A DNA stretch of 64,000 bases from Acinetobacter parvus DSM 16617 = CIP 108168 (GCF_000368025.1 NZ_KB849212.1:1334435-1398434), one strand, 5' to 3'. Counted from the first letter of the stretch, positions 18,181-28,475 are shown. Notes: generated by a model from the sequence alone, not told the origin. Program-made: numbers and translations.

Positions 18181-18232
18181 AATGAAGTGGTTTTATTTTA
18201 CCAAAGAATTAAATCGTTTTAAATCGCTAGAC

Positions 18233-18514
18233 TCAAAATTTTTGGTAAGTCCAAATTAGCATACGGACGATGCCCAGTAAAAAGGCCAAATAGACACTGA
18301 GGCCAAGAAAACCAAAGCTGCCCCAGCCACTTGCGCCACCCACATGCTGTGCCTGATATTCCATTGCCATGACCATCGTCGCCACCAGCATTTCCAACCC
18401 CATAACCACATACATCACCCAATTCCATGGAAAATGCAGGAAGCTGACCCACAACCCCATCAGGACAAAAACGATGAGTAGCAATGGCAGCATCACCCGA
18501 TAAATCACCAACAT
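18233..18514 (-). CDS. Small hydrophobic membrane protein, unknown
   Basis: 93 residues with about three transmembrane stretches (residues 5-27, 30-50, 66-88) and a short polar loop QAQHVGGASGWGS. No known family is recognised. Start ATG 18514 has AAGG only a base or two upstream; ATG 18493 is an alternative. It faces away from the riboswitch leader and lies between it and the pyruvate dehydrogenase terminator. An overlapping ORF in another frame (18219-18452) looks less protein-like. Confidence 0.55.
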   Translation of the reverse strand: MLVIYRVMLPLLLIVFVLMGLWVSFLHFPWNWVMYVVMGLEMLVATMVMAMEYQAQHVGGASGWGSFGFLGLSVYLAFLLGIVRMLIWTYQKF

Positions 18515-18600
18515 CCTTGCACCAATTCTAAAAAAGTGTTTTGAATAATGAATTTTTATTTTATCGCAATTACCAAATAAATGATCATCATAAAAAGAAA

Positions 18601-18618
18601 ACCCCGCTTAGGCGAGGT
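18601..18618 (-). terminator. Terminator of aceEF
   Basis: Short GC-rich hairpin (ACCCCGC with GCGAGGT, one mismatch, loop TTAG) followed on the minus strand by TTTTCTTTTT. It lies 20 bp past the aceF stop. Confidence 0.7.
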
Positions 18619-18637
18619 ATTCTCAATTTAAAAATCT

Positions 18638-20581
18638 TTACAGCAACAAACTTCGAATATCCTTTAACAGTTTGGTCAATTTATTAGTAAAACGCGCCGC
18701 ATCCGCACCATTAATCACCCGATGGTCATAGGACAGTGACAAAGGTAACATCAAACGAGGATCAAAGTCTTTGCCATTCCACACAGGCTGCATGGTTGCA
18801 GGTGAGATACCCAGAATTGCCACTTGCGGCCAGTTCACCAATGGCGTAAACGCTGTTCCACCAATACTGCCCAGACTGGTAATGGTAAAGTTGGCCCCTT
18901 GCAAATCTTTCGGTGATAACTTACGATCACGCGCTTTTTGACTTAGCTCAGCCAATTCCATCGCGATTTGCTTAATGGATTTCTGGTCAGGATTACGCAA
19001 TACAGGAACGGTCAATCCATCAGGGGTTGCCACCGCAATGCCCATATGAATTTCGTTACGCAGCAGCACCGACTTCTGGTCATCTGCCAAGTGCCCAGCA
19101 AAATAAGGCTCCTCTTTCAGCAAATGGGCAACCGCTTTGGCAATAAAGGCCAGGATGGTCAAGCTAATGCCCTGCTTTTTAAAGCCGTCTTTAAGTTCGC
19201 CGCGCCATGCTTCCAGTTCAGTAATATCCGCCAAGTCAAACTGTGTCACTTGAGGGATGAAGTTATTTAATGACAATTGCGGCACAGACACCTGCTGCAA
19301 GCGTGTCATTGCCTTTACTTCACCACCGCCAAAGGCACTAAAATCTGGTAATGCTGGTAAACCAGCAGTGACTGCTGCCGCTTGGGATGAGGACGCAGCC
19401 TGTGGCACGGTGAGTCGTGTTTTCACATAGGCAAACACATCTTCTTTCATCACACGGCCATGCTCACCCGAAGCTTTTACCTGAGCAAGCACCACTCCCA
19501 GTTCACGCGCCAGTTTACGCACGGCGGGGCCTGCATAGACTTTGGCATTATCTGCTTCCTGTGCCTTGGTCAGTTTCTCTGTCTGCACAGGAGTGGCTGG
19601 TGTCGATGCTGTCGGTTGCGGCTTCGCTGTGGCTTTACTTTCTGCTGGAACCACAGCCTTAGGCTTTGCTGGGACAACCTCCTCGCCACTCACCTCAATG
19701 ATTGCCAGCGCCATGCCCTGACGGACTTCCTGATTCGGTGACACATGGATGGCTTTAACAATACCCGCAGATGGGCTTGGCACCTCAACCGAGGCCTTAT
19801 CAGACTCAACCACACACAGGCTTTGCTGTGCTTCGACATGGTCACCCACATTCACCAGAATTTCTGAAACCAATGCCTTTTCCACACCCAGATCAGGCAC
19901 GGTAATTTCTAGCTCACCTGTTTCTGTACTGGATGAGTCAGTTTCCTGCGTTTTATCTGGTTTGGCCTCTGGTTCAGATGGCGTATCGGTGTGTGTAGTC
20001 TTGACCTGAATCAATACCACACCCTCCTTAACGCTGTCGCCCTCCTTGATCTGGACCGCCTCAACAATACCAGCAACTGTACTGGGTACTTCCACTGTAG
20101 CTTTGTCCGACTCAACCACCACAATGCTCTGTTCAGGTTCAATCTGATCACCGACTTTCACCAGCACTTCCGCAACCAGCGCCTTTTCCACGCCAATATC
20201 TGGAACTTTCACATCAAGCACTTGGCTGGAAGCTGCTGCCTGAGTAGTTTCAACTGCTGGCTTAGCTTCTGGTTCTGCTTCCACCACAGGCTTTTGTTCT
20301 GCTTTTGCTGCATCGGACTCTGGCTTATCCTGCGCAGGTGATTCAGCAGTTTGAGATTCATCTTCCAGCTCGATCAGTGCCACGCCTTCTGTCACCTCAT
20401 CACCTTGCTGAACCAAAATATTTTTGACGATGCCTGCCTTGGTACTTGGCACTTCGACCGTTGCCTTGTCGGACTCCAGCACCAAAAGGCTGTCATCGAC
20501 CGCAACATGATCACCGACTTTCACCAGAATTTCCGCAACCAGCGCCTTATCTACGCCAATATCAGGTGTTTGGATTTGCAT
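18638..20581 (-). CDS. aceF: Pyruvate dehydrogenase E2, dihydrolipoamide acetyltransferase
   Basis: Core of the pyruvate dehydrogenase complex, which moves acetyl groups from E1 to CoA. The 647-residue protein has three tandem lipoyl domains (about residues 1-75, 122-197 and 224-300). Each has a lipoylated Lys in ESDKATVEVPS (third copy ESDKASVEVPS), and Ala/Pro/Lys/Glu-rich linkers join them. A subunit-binding domain (VYAGPAVRKLARELGV, about 345-385) follows, then the catalytic domain with SYDHRVINGADAARF near the C-terminus. It starts 2 bp after aceE. Lipoamide dehydrogenase (E3) is not next to it. Confidence 0.96.
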   Translation of the reverse strand: MQIQTPDIGVDKALVAEILVKVGDHVAVDDSLLVLESDKATVEVPSTKAGIVKNILVQQGDEVTEGVALIELEDESQTAESPAQDKPESDAAKAEQKPVVEAEPEAKPAVETTQAAASSQVLDVKVPDIGVEKALVAEVLVKVGDQIEPEQSIVVVESDKATVEVPSTVAGIVEAVQIKEGDSVKEGVVLIQVKTTHTDTPSEPEAKPDKTQETDSSSTETGELEITVPDLGVEKALVSEILVNVGDHVEAQQSLCVVESDKASVEVPSPSAGIVKAIHVSPNQEVRQGMALAIIEVSGEEVVPAKPKAVVPAESKATAKPQPTASTPATPVQTEKLTKAQEADNAKVYAGPAVRKLARELGVVLAQVKASGEHGRVMKEDVFAYVKTRLTVPQAASSSQAAAVTAGLPALPDFSAFGGGEVKAMTRLQQVSVPQLSLNNFIPQVTQFDLADITELEAWRGELKDGFKKQGISLTILAFIAKAVAHLLKEEPYFAGHLADDQKSVLLRNEIHMGIAVATPDGLTVPVLRNPDQKSIKQIAMELAELSQKARDRKLSPKDLQGANFTITSLGSIGGTAFTPLVNWPQVAILGISPATMQPVWNGKDFDPRLMLPLSLSYDHRVINGADAARFTNKLTKLLKDIRSLLL

Positions 20582-20583
20582 AA

Positions 20584-23310
20584 TCAGTTCCCCTCACCTG
20601 CTTGATATTCATGATATTCAGCCACCGCCTGCACCTGAGGATGCTCTTGCGGTGCCCATGCCACTGGACGATCTGTATCCAGCTCAAATGATGAAATCGC
20701 ATCCTTGACCAGACGGTTTTCCACCTCACCTTCATCTGCCAGTTTCTTCAGGGTTGCTACCACGATATGGGCCGCATCTACACCGAAATAACTACGCAGG
20801 TTGCCACGGGTATCCGAACGGCCATAACCATCGGTACCCAAAGTCACGTATGGACGGTTGTCTGGTAGATAGCCACGGATTTGCTCGCTGTAGGCACGCA
20901 TATGGTCTGTCGCAGAAACCACAATACCATCAGTATGGCGTAACTGTTTTGATACCCATGACTCTTGTGCTGTCTCTGTCAGTGGATGTAGACGGTTATA
21001 TTCATCACATGCCATCCCATCACGCGCCAGCTCATTAAAACTGGTGACACTCCACACATTGGAATGAATTTGATATTCATCACGCAAAATTTTCGCGGCT
21101 TTAATCACTTCACGCAGAATCACACCTGAACCGAGCAATTGAACAGTTGCCTGCTCATCTTTCTCTAATAAATACATGCCGCGTTTAATGCCCTCTTCAA
21201 CCCCTGCTGGCATTTCAGGATGCTCATAGTTTTCATTCATCACCGTAAGATAATAGAACACCCGCTCCTGATCCTGATACATGCGTTTCAGGCCATCATG
21301 CACAATCACCGCAAGCTCATAACCAAAGCAGGGATCATAGGCAACACAGTTTGGAATGGTACTCGCCAGAATATGAGAATGGCCATCCTGATGCTGCAGG
21401 CCCTCACCGTTCAGTGTGGTACGGCCAGCGGTTGCGCCAAGCAGGAAGCCCTGTGCCTGTGCATCACCCGCTGCCCATGCAATGTCACCAATGCGCTGGA
21501 AACCAAACATGGAGTAGTACATATACATTGGAATCATCGGCAGGTTATTGGTTGAATAACTGGTGCCCAATGCCGCCCATGCGCTCATTGCACCCGCCTC
21601 GTTAATGCCTTCCTGTAGCATGTGCCCATCTTTGGCCTCACGGTAGTTCATGAGTTGCTCATTGTCTTCGGGCGTATATTTCTGTCCGTGTGCCGCATAA
21701 ATGCCCAGTTGACGGAACATCCCCTCCAGACCAAAGGTACGTGCCTCATCGGGTACGATCGGCACCACATGGTCCTTGATGGCCTTTTCCTTCAATAATG
21801 CCGAGATCAGGCGCACCATCAGCATGGTGGTGGACTGCTGCTTCTCACCACTGCCTTTCAATACAGCATCAAAAATGGAAAGCTCTGGAATTGGCAGGGA
21901 GGTGCTGTTCTTACGGCGCGCAGGCAGGTAACCCCCCAACGCCTCACGACGCGCTTTCATATATTTCAGTTCAGGCGAGTTTTCCGCTGGGCGATAGAAT
22001 GGCAGCTCTTCAAGCTGCTCATCATTGATCGGCAAATTGAAACGGTCACGTACATACTTCAATGAATCAAGCTGCATTTTCTTGATCTGGTGGGTTTTAT
22101 TGACCGCCTCGACTTCATCGGACAAACCATAGCCTTTAACTGTCTTGGCTAAAATAACGGTTGGCTGTCCCTTGCTCTTGGTTGCCTCCGCATAGGCGGC
22201 ATAGACCTTGTATGGATCATGTCCACCACGGTTGAGTGCATCAATATCTTCATCACTGAGATTCTTGACCAGTTCAGCCGCTTCTAGATATTTGCCAAAG
22301 AAGTTTTCACGGGCATAGGCACCACCTTTCACCTGATAGCGCTGGTAATCGCCATCCACTGCTTCTTCCATGCGTGCCTTTAATGCCCCTGAACTGTCTT
22401 GGGCAAGTAACGGGTCCCAGTGGCGACCCCAGACCACCTTAATCACACGCCAGCCTGCACCACGGAAAATAGATTCCAGTTCCTGAATAATCTTGCCATT
22501 GCCCCGCACTGGTCCATCCAGACGCTGCAAGTTACAGTTCACCACCCAAACCAAATTATCCAGCTTCTCACGACCTGCCAGTGAAATGGCACCCAGGCTT
22601 TCAGGCTCATCCATTTCTCCATCACCCAGATAAGCCCAAACCTTGCGGTCTTCTTCCTTGATCAGGCCACGATTCATCAGGTATTTTTGAATGTGTGCCT
22701 GATAGATCGACATAATGGGGCCAAGCCCCATCGACACCGTTGGGAACTGCCAATAGTCAGGCATCAGGTAGGGATGCGGATAACTTGGGAGACCATTACC
22801 CCCCACTTCACGGCGGAAATTATTGAGTTGTTCTTCAGTTAAACGGCCTTCCAGAAAAGAACGCGCGTAGATACCAGGTGCACAATGGCCCTGATAATAA
22901 ATCATGTCACCGCCGAAATTATCCGAGGCGGCACGGAAGAAATGGTTAAAGCCCACATCATACAAGGTGGCGGAGGATGCGAAGCTGGCAAGATGCCCAC
23001 CGAGGTCATCCCCCGTTTTATTGGCACGCAACACCATCGCCAGGGCATTCCAGCGAATCAGGGCGCGAATACGGCGCTCCATGTCCTGGTCACCTGGCAT
23101 CGCAGGTTGCTCTTCAACTGAAATGGTGTTGAGGTAAGGTGTATTGAGACGTTGGATTGGAACATGTTTTGCAATTGCCCGTTGATATAGTTTTTCTAGT
23201 AAGAAAGCGGCGCGTTCCGTGCCCATATGTTGTAGTACTGAATCAAATGCTTCTTGCCATTCCTGGGTTTCCTGCGCGTCAGAGTCGCCATAAAACGCCA
23301 TACAATTCAC
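20584..23310 (-). CDS. aceE: Pyruvate dehydrogenase E1 (homodimeric type)
   Basis: Thiamine-diphosphate enzyme that decarboxylates pyruvate and acetylates the E2 lipoyl group. At 908 residues it is slightly longer than E. coli AceE (887). Motifs: IRALIRWNALAMVLRAN near the N-terminus, a thiamine-binding stretch beginning YLGDGEMDEPES and ending NCNLQRLDGP, VPIVPDEARTFG, and GVILREVIKA. ATG 23310 follows AAAGGTG. First gene of aceE-aceF; no PdhR-like regulator lies beside it. Confidence 0.97.
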   Translation of the reverse strand: MNCMAFYGDSDAQETQEWQEAFDSVLQHMGTERAAFLLEKLYQRAIAKHVPIQRLNTPYLNTISVEEQPAMPGDQDMERRIRALIRWNALAMVLRANKTGDDLGGHLASFASSATLYDVGFNHFFRAASDNFGGDMIYYQGHCAPGIYARSFLEGRLTEEQLNNFRREVGGNGLPSYPHPYLMPDYWQFPTVSMGLGPIMSIYQAHIQKYLMNRGLIKEEDRKVWAYLGDGEMDEPESLGAISLAGREKLDNLVWVVNCNLQRLDGPVRGNGKIIQELESIFRGAGWRVIKVVWGRHWDPLLAQDSSGALKARMEEAVDGDYQRYQVKGGAYARENFFGKYLEAAELVKNLSDEDIDALNRGGHDPYKVYAAYAEATKSKGQPTVILAKTVKGYGLSDEVEAVNKTHQIKKMQLDSLKYVRDRFNLPINDEQLEELPFYRPAENSPELKYMKARREALGGYLPARRKNSTSLPIPELSIFDAVLKGSGEKQQSTTMLMVRLISALLKEKAIKDHVVPIVPDEARTFGLEGMFRQLGIYAAHGQKYTPEDNEQLMNYREAKDGHMLQEGINEAGAMSAWAALGTSYSTNNLPMIPMYMYYSMFGFQRIGDIAWAAGDAQAQGFLLGATAGRTTLNGEGLQHQDGHSHILASTIPNCVAYDPCFGYELAVIVHDGLKRMYQDQERVFYYLTVMNENYEHPEMPAGVEEGIKRGMYLLEKDEQATVQLLGSGVILREVIKAAKILRDEYQIHSNVWSVTSFNELARDGMACDEYNRLHPLTETAQESWVSKQLRHTDGIVVSATDHMRAYSEQIRGYLPDNRPYVTLGTDGYGRSDTRGNLRSYFGVDAAHIVVATLKKLADEGEVENRLVKDAISSFELDTDRPVAWAPQEHPQVQAVAEYHEYQAGEGN

Positions 23311-23445
23311 CTTTTCCCTTAAGTCATTTTGTCGGTACTATTTCTATCATGTTTTACTTTGATAAGGGTATTGCCCCAGATGAATATAAAACTCCTTATT
23401 ATTTTCTTACTAAATAGTCATTGACCTAATTCAAACAAAAATAAA

Positions 23446-23471
23446 AAAAATCGCCAATAAAGGCGATTTTT
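23446..23471 (-). terminator. Terminator of the M23 peptidase gene
   Basis: Perfect 10-bp stem AAAAATCGCC/GGCGATTTTT with loop AATAAA, flanked by A and T tracts. It lies past the stop at 23506 and in front of the aceE promoter region. Confidence 0.8.
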
Positions 23472-23505
23472 CAGAGTATTTATATACAACTATTAACAAA
23501 TTAAA

Positions 23506-24207
23506 TTACGGTAACATTGCAAGATAGGTTGATGGATTTTTACGTTGACCATCCTTAACCACTTCAAAATGTAAATGTGGTCCTGTACAACGGCCTGTAC
23601 AACCGACATTGGCAATATGCTCACCTGCATTGATACGGTCGCCTGCATTCACCAATAGGCGTGATGCATGGGCATAGCGAGTGATATAGCCATTGCCATG
23701 ATCAATTTCAACATATTGCCCATAACCTGTACCCCAACCCGATTTGGTTACCACACCTGCACCTGTAGAGTAGATTGGTGTACCTGATGGTGCCGATAAA
23801 TCAACACCTGAATGATGACGGGTTGAACCCAGTAAGGTTCGGGTTCCCCAAGTGGAACTCACACGTCCTTCCTGTAATGGATGGCTCACCATCCACGAAT
23901 AACCTGTGTTTGCAGAGAATGTCGGTGCATTGTCCTGAGGGGAGATTGCTGAACGACCATACTTCTTCTCTATGGTTGCGTTGTTTAGTTCAATGGTTTT
24001 TTCACGTAGTTTAACAGACACGTTCGAAATGGCTGGCAGATCCAGATCATCTGGATGAGTATATGAACCCTGTGCCAAGGTTTGCGACAACTGTTCTAAA
24101 CGGTCACCCTCTGTTGCCTGGGTGATATTCTGGTAGTCTGCAAAAGCAACTGAAGCAGCTGAAGCAGCCAATGAAAATGCGAGTAAAATACGACGCGTAT
24201 GATGCAT
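23506..24207 (-). CDS. M23 family (LytM-type) peptidase, exported
   Basis: 233 residues with a signal peptide (MHHTRRILLAFSLAASAASVAFA). The C-terminal peptidase domain has the zinc motif HSGVDLSAPSG (HxxxD), HGNGYITRYAH, and GPHLHFEV (HxH), and a Cys pair in VGCTGRCTGP. It cleaves, or as a degenerate relative regulates cleavage of, cell-wall cross-links in the periplasm. All zinc ligands appear present, so it is likely active. I prefer ATG 24207 (AAGAGG site, clean signal peptide) to the in-frame ATG 24249. Confidence 0.88.
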   Translation of the reverse strand: MHHTRRILLAFSLAASAASVAFADYQNITQATEGDRLEQLSQTLAQGSYTHPDDLDLPAISNVSVKLREKTIELNNATIEKKYGRSAISPQDNAPTFSANTGYSWMVSHPLQEGRVSSTWGTRTLLGSTRHHSGVDLSAPSGTPIYSTGAGVVTKSGWGTGYGQYVEIDHGNGYITRYAHASRLLVNAGDRINAGEHIANVGCTGRCTGPHLHFEVVKDGQRKNPSTYLAMLP

Positions 24208-24313
24208 AAAAAACCTCTTGAAACCGTCCTTTAAAAGTCCCTTTATCATCTGTTCCTTGATCAGAGTCGAACTAAACGCTTAAGATGGACACACAACCTC
24301 CGAGGAAGTTTAC

Positions 24314-24754
24314 ATGTCTGAACCTAGCAACGTTTTTCAACAGAAAGGACAACACATAAAAACTGGAAACTTAACGTTTCTAACGACGCAAGTTACCCAA
24401 TGGAAACAACTTACGAAAATTATTCAACCCTTGCTGCCCCAACCAGAGCAATGGCAGGTTGTTTGTTATCAACATGGTGTCTTGACCATAACTGGTGAAA
24501 ATCAAGCGATGATTAGTCAACTCAGCTATTTACAAAGCAACTACGTTGCGCAGTTAGCTCAATTAGAAAGCCTCAGGGAATTACGAAAAATTCAAGTTCG
24601 CCTAAGAAACAAAATGAATGTTCTTCGTGAACCTCCTCGACTATCTAAAACACTTTCTTCAGAAACCCAAGAGCAGTTACGCAGCGCCGCTGAATATGTG
24701 AGCGATGCTAAGCTTAGCCAAGCTTTACTACGTTTGGCAAGCAATAAAAAGTAA
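24314..24754 (+). CDS. dciA: DUF721 protein, DciA-like helicase-loading factor
   Basis: 146 residues. The N-terminal half fits the DUF721/DciA domain (HGVLTITGENQAMISQLSYLQSNYVAQL, resembling the family's strand-helix core), and the C-terminal half is helical and charged. DciA proteins help the replicative helicase DnaB onto DNA in bacteria lacking DnaC. In Acinetobacter-type genomes a DUF721 gene near lpxC is usual, as here. Sequence conservation of this family is low, so the symbol is given by family and place. Divergent from the M23 gene; convergent with lpxC. Confidence 0.7.
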   Translation: MSEPSNVFQQKGQHIKTGNLTFLTTQVTQWKQLTKIIQPLLPQPEQWQVVCYQHGVLTITGENQAMISQLSYLQSNYVAQLAQLESLRELRKIQVRLRNKMNVLREPPRLSKTLSSETQEQLRSAAEYVSDAKLSQALLRLASNKK

Positions 24755-24851
24755 ATCGCTTATCTTAAACATTGCAATACAAATCTGCTTATGTGACAAA
24801 AATCTCAGTTTACATTGATACAATATAATGTTACCAAGAAAAGACAATGAC

Positions 24852-25754
24852 TTATATCACACTCACATAAGGAATCGGACAGTCATTCTCGTTATTAAAT
24901 GTTACAATTTCATAGCAGTCTGGATCATTCTGAACATTGCGCAACAACTGGTTATTCAGCGCATGCCCTGATTTATAACCATCAAACTTGGCAATCACCT
25001 GATGTCCCAGCAGATACAGATCACCAACTGCATCCAGAATTTTATGCCTTACAAACTCATCTGCAAAACGCAGTCCTTCTTCATTGACCACGCCTGTATC
25101 ATCAACGCCAATGGCATTTTCCAGGCTAGCACCAAGTGCCAGATTGTTGGCTTTCAAGTAATCCAGGTCTTTCATAAAACCAAAGGTTCTTGCCTCACTC
25201 ACTTCATAAACAAATGTTTCCGTTGAGAAATCAATGGTGGCCGACTGGTATTCCTTGGCAAAAGCAGGATGGTCAAAATCAATAGTGAAATTCAGCTGAA
25301 AACCTGCATGGGGGGTAAAGATCGCACGCTTATCATCAAGCAATGCCTCAACAGGTTTTAAAATGCGAATAAACTTTTTGGCGGCATCTTGCTCGGCAAG
25401 TTCACCCTGCATGAGCAAATAAATAAATGGTCCCGCACTTCCATCCATGATGGGTACTTCAGAGGCAGACACCTCAACAATCAGGTTGTCGATGCCAAGC
25501 CCTGCTATCGCACTCATGACATGCTCAATGGTTCCCACTTTAATGTCTTCACGGACAAGGTTGGAACACATGAATGCTTCCTGGATCAGCAAGGCATTTG
25601 CAGGGATGTCAACAGGTGGGTTCAGGTCAATGCGGCGAAAGACAATGCCTCCATCAATATGGTGTGGAACAAAATTGATCAGCACTTTTTGACCACTGTG
25701 CAGACCAATACCGCTCGCTTTCACCACACGTTTAAGAGTACGTTGTTTCACCAT
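24852..25754 (-). CDS. lpxC: UDP-3-O-acyl-N-acetylglucosamine deacetylase
   Basis: Zinc deacetylase for the committed step of lipid A synthesis, in the cytoplasm. 300 residues. Metal and active-site residues are visible: His in TIEHVMSAI, the VYEVSEARTFGFMKD segment, ALGASLENAIGVDDTGVVNEEGLRFADEFVRHKILDA in two parts (HKILD), and GHALNNQLL. It ends the dcw block, downstream of ftsZ, in the usual gammaproteobacterial order. Confidence 0.97.
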   Translation of the reverse strand: MVKQRTLKRVVKASGIGLHSGQKVLINFVPHHIDGGIVFRRIDLNPPVDIPANALLIQEAFMCSNLVREDIKVGTIEHVMSAIAGLGIDNLIVEVSASEVPIMDGSAGPFIYLLMQGELAEQDAAKKFIRILKPVEALLDDKRAIFTPHAGFQLNFTIDFDHPAFAKEYQSATIDFSTETFVYEVSEARTFGFMKDLDYLKANNLALGASLENAIGVDDTGVVNEEGLRFADEFVRHKILDAVGDLYLLGHQVIAKFDGYKSGHALNNQLLRNVQNDPDCYEIVTFNNENDCPIPYVSVI

Positions 25755-25820
25755 GCCATGCTAACTTCATTTGCAAAAACCGCTATAACTTAGCATATTT
25801 TGCCATTTTTAAAAAATAAA

Positions 25821-25846
25821 AAAGGGAGCAATTATTTGCCCCCTTT
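25821..25846 (-). terminator. Terminator of ftsZ
   Basis: 10-bp stem (AAAGGGAGCA with TGCCCCCTTT, one G-U pair) and loop ATTATT, followed by a U6 run on the minus strand. It separates ftsZ from lpxC, which must then have its own promoter or depend on read-through. Confidence 0.75.
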
Positions 25847-25865
25847 CTCTAAACATATGATTTTA

Positions 25866-27047
25866 TTATTTACGCTGTTGATTTTTCAGATAGTCTTGAA
25901 TACTCATTGGTGATGACCTTGGTGTAGAACTTGGCGCTACTGTCGCAGGCGCCTCTACATTTGCACGCTTACTGATCGCAGGTACATCATCTTCATCCAC
26001 AGGTTGTTGGGTTTGAGCGATTGTTGTTGGCGTATGAGTGACTGTACGTTTTTTGGGTTCGGTATCATTCGCATTACGTGTCAAACCTGTTGCAATTACA
26101 GTCACACGCAGTTCATCACGCGCATCAGGATCAAACACTGTACCGTAGAAAATCTCACCTTCATCCAAATCAACAATCTGGTTGACTACTTCTGAAATAA
26201 TGTCAATTTCGCGTCCAGTAATATCTTCGCCACCTGTGATATTCACCAAGGCACCTTTTGCATTGGTGAGGTTCACATTATCAAGCAACGGACTACGGAT
26301 AGCCTGTTCAGCCGCCTGACGAGCACGATCTTCACCACGTCCTGTACCCGACCCCATCATTGCGTAACCGCGAGTACTCATAGCTGTTTTCAGATCAGCG
26401 AAGTCGAGATTCATATGCCCATGGTTCACTACAAGATCAAAAATACTCCGTACCGCATTAAGTAATACATCATCTGCCTTTTTATAGGCATCTTTCATTG
26501 AAATATCACCATAAACGCTCAGTAAGCGTTGGTTTGGAATAATAATCAATGAATCAACATGCACTTCTAAAGCTTCAATACCTTTTTCTGCTAACTTTTG
26601 GCGGCGGCGACCTTCAAAATTAAATGGGGTCGTTACAACACCAACTGTCAGAATCCCCATTTCTTTGGCGACCTCTGCAACCACTGGAGCGGCACCTGTA
26701 CCCGTACCGCCACCCATACCCGCGGTGACAAAGACCATATCGGTGCCTTCAAGGTGCTGGCGAATCACTTCACGACTCTCTTCACCAGAAATTTGCCCCA
26801 TCTCTGGTTTACCACCACAACCTAAACCACGTGTACTTTGTTCACCAATCTGAATTTTAAAAGGTGCATTCATGCTATCCAGTGCCTGTTTATCTGTATT
26901 GGCACAGACAAACTTTACACCCTGAATGTCAGACTGCACCATGTGCTGGACAGCATTACCACCACCACCGCCAACCCCAAATACTGTGAAACGGGCTTGA
27001 CCGTTGTCATCGTCTAGTTCATCTTCTATAAATTCAAATGAGGCCAT
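25866..27047 (-). CDS. ftsZ: Cell division GTPase FtsZ
   Basis: Tubulin homologue that forms the division ring. 393 residues. The N-terminal nucleotide domain has FGVGGGGGNAVQHM, the tubulin signature GGGTGTGAAPVVAE, and TPFNFEGRRR. The T7 loop is NLDFADLKT. A spacer rich in Thr, Pro and Gln (about 315-380) leads to the C-terminal peptide SIQDYLKNQQRK, the FtsA/ZipA binding tail, which departs a little from the IPAFLRKQ consensus. It has a 165-bp gap after ftsA, room for its own promoters. Confidence 0.98.
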   Translation of the reverse strand: MASFEFIEDELDDDNGQARFTVFGVGGGGGNAVQHMVQSDIQGVKFVCANTDKQALDSMNAPFKIQIGEQSTRGLGCGGKPEMGQISGEESREVIRQHLEGTDMVFVTAGMGGGTGTGAAPVVAEVAKEMGILTVGVVTTPFNFEGRRRQKLAEKGIEALEVHVDSLIIIPNQRLLSVYGDISMKDAYKKADDVLLNAVRSIFDLVVNHGHMNLDFADLKTAMSTRGYAMMGSGTGRGEDRARQAAEQAIRSPLLDNVNLTNAKGALVNITGGEDITGREIDIISEVVNQIVDLDEGEIFYGTVFDPDARDELRVTVIATGLTRNANDTEPKKRTVTHTPTTIAQTQQPVDEDDVPAISKRANVEAPATVAPSSTPRSSPMSIQDYLKNQQRK

Positions 27048-27212
27048 GACCTTTAGATTTCCTAATATATAAATGGCAGTTACTTCAGCCCGTTACTGCC
27101 CTGATTTTTAAAACAACTGATGTTTAGGATGCTGTTCAATAATACCGAGCTTGTCAAGTCCAGTGACTTACGATTACAACTTCCTAACAATTTCCCCCAA
27201 AATCCCTACAAC

Positions 27213-28475
27213 TTAAAAGATCGCTTTCAGTTTGCTGTTCAATGCGTTCCAGCCATTGGCAACCCGATCCATAAAGCTACGGTCATTTGCTTCTTCTGGC
27301 TCCTCCACCGCATCCTGCAAGTCACTCTGGCTAAACATCAGCAAACCCGCAGCCGTTGCGTACATGGAACGGCGCAAGGCTGGCAAGTGCTGGTCATCGG
27401 CATAAACCTGCAAGGGTGGATTACCGAGGTGTGCGGACACTCCAAGCATACGGCGGGCCAAATTGACCATACCCTCAATCTGGCAGGCATCGCCTGTAAG
27501 CACCACCCCATGATACAAGCCATGAATCGCGCCACTACGTTCCAGCTCTTCACGAATTGAGGTGAAGATTTCTTCATAACGTGCAATGATAATTTCTGCA
27601 AGCTCAATGCGACTGATGGTTTGTGTGCCATCAATGCCCTGCACCTGAATCATGTGGTCTGGCTTCACCACACTCAGGTCTACACAGCCATGCAGAATCT
27701 TGATACGTTCGGCTTCTTCAGTGGTGGTCTGTAAAACAGCGGCAATATCGCGGGTCACATTTTCACCACCACGTTGCAAGGTACGTACTAATGCCAAACG
27801 CCCATCAAGATAGACGGCGAGATTGGTAGTGCCAGCGCCAATATCAACCAAACACACGCCATATTCTTTTTCATCTTTGAGCAAACTAGCTTCAGCCGTA
27901 GCTAAACTAGATACCACCATTTTCTCTACCCCGATATTCGCACCTTTCATGGCACGATCAAGGTTTTGCATGGTACTAATCGGCATCATCATCAATTGAT
28001 AATGCCCTGTCATGCTATGCGCCGACATATTAACTGGGTTCTGCACCCACTCACCAGAGTTGCCCAGCTCAAAACCAAGCGGCACCGCACTGGCCAGATA
28101 ATAGTCTGGCGAGATATGGCTGGCTTTTGCCAGTTCCAAAGCCCGCACCACTTCATTGGTTGTAATAATATGATCATGGTTGGACACAGGGGTACGGCCC
28201 GAAGCATAAAAACTCTGCAACTCTGTACTTGGAATGGACACCCACGCACTATGGATACGGCACTCTGCCATATCCTCGGCCTCAGATACCGCATTTTTAA
28301 TGGCGGCAATCACCTTGTCCAGACTGACAATCTTGCCTTTAACCATACCTCGGTTGCGAGCAGTTGCCATGCCAATGACCTGAATCTTATCTGGCGCATG
28401 GATCTTACCAATCAAGACTGAGACCTTATGGGTCCCAATATCAATCGCAACAACTGAGGGAACAGCTTCACTCAT
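27213..28475 (-). CDS. ftsA: Cell division protein FtsA
   Basis: Actin-like membrane tether for FtsZ. The gene gives 420 residues from ATG 28475 (MSEAVPSVVAIDIGTHKV); a longer in-frame ORF reaches back to 28586 into the ftsQ region and adds a non-homologous leader, so I reject it. Visible: the ATP-binding AIDIGTHKV and LVDIGAGTTNLAVY motifs, VVLTGDACQIEGM, and a basic/aromatic C-terminal amphipathic helix (FMDRVANGWNALNSKLKAIF). Lies 67 bp after ftsQ. Confidence 0.95.
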   Translation of the reverse strand: MSEAVPSVVAIDIGTHKVSVLIGKIHAPDKIQVIGMATARNRGMVKGKIVSLDKVIAAIKNAVSEAEDMAECRIHSAWVSIPSTELQSFYASGRTPVSNHDHIITTNEVVRALELAKASHISPDYYLASAVPLGFELGNSGEWVQNPVNMSAHSMTGHYQLMMMPISTMQNLDRAMKGANIGVEKMVVSSLATAEASLLKDEKEYGVCLVDIGAGTTNLAVYLDGRLALVRTLQRGGENVTRDIAAVLQTTTEEAERIKILHGCVDLSVVKPDHMIQVQGIDGTQTISRIELAEIIIARYEEIFTSIREELERSGAIHGLYHGVVLTGDACQIEGMVNLARRMLGVSAHLGNPPLQVYADDQHLPALRRSMYATAAGLLMFSQSDLQDAVEEPEEANDRSFMDRVANGWNALNSKLKAIF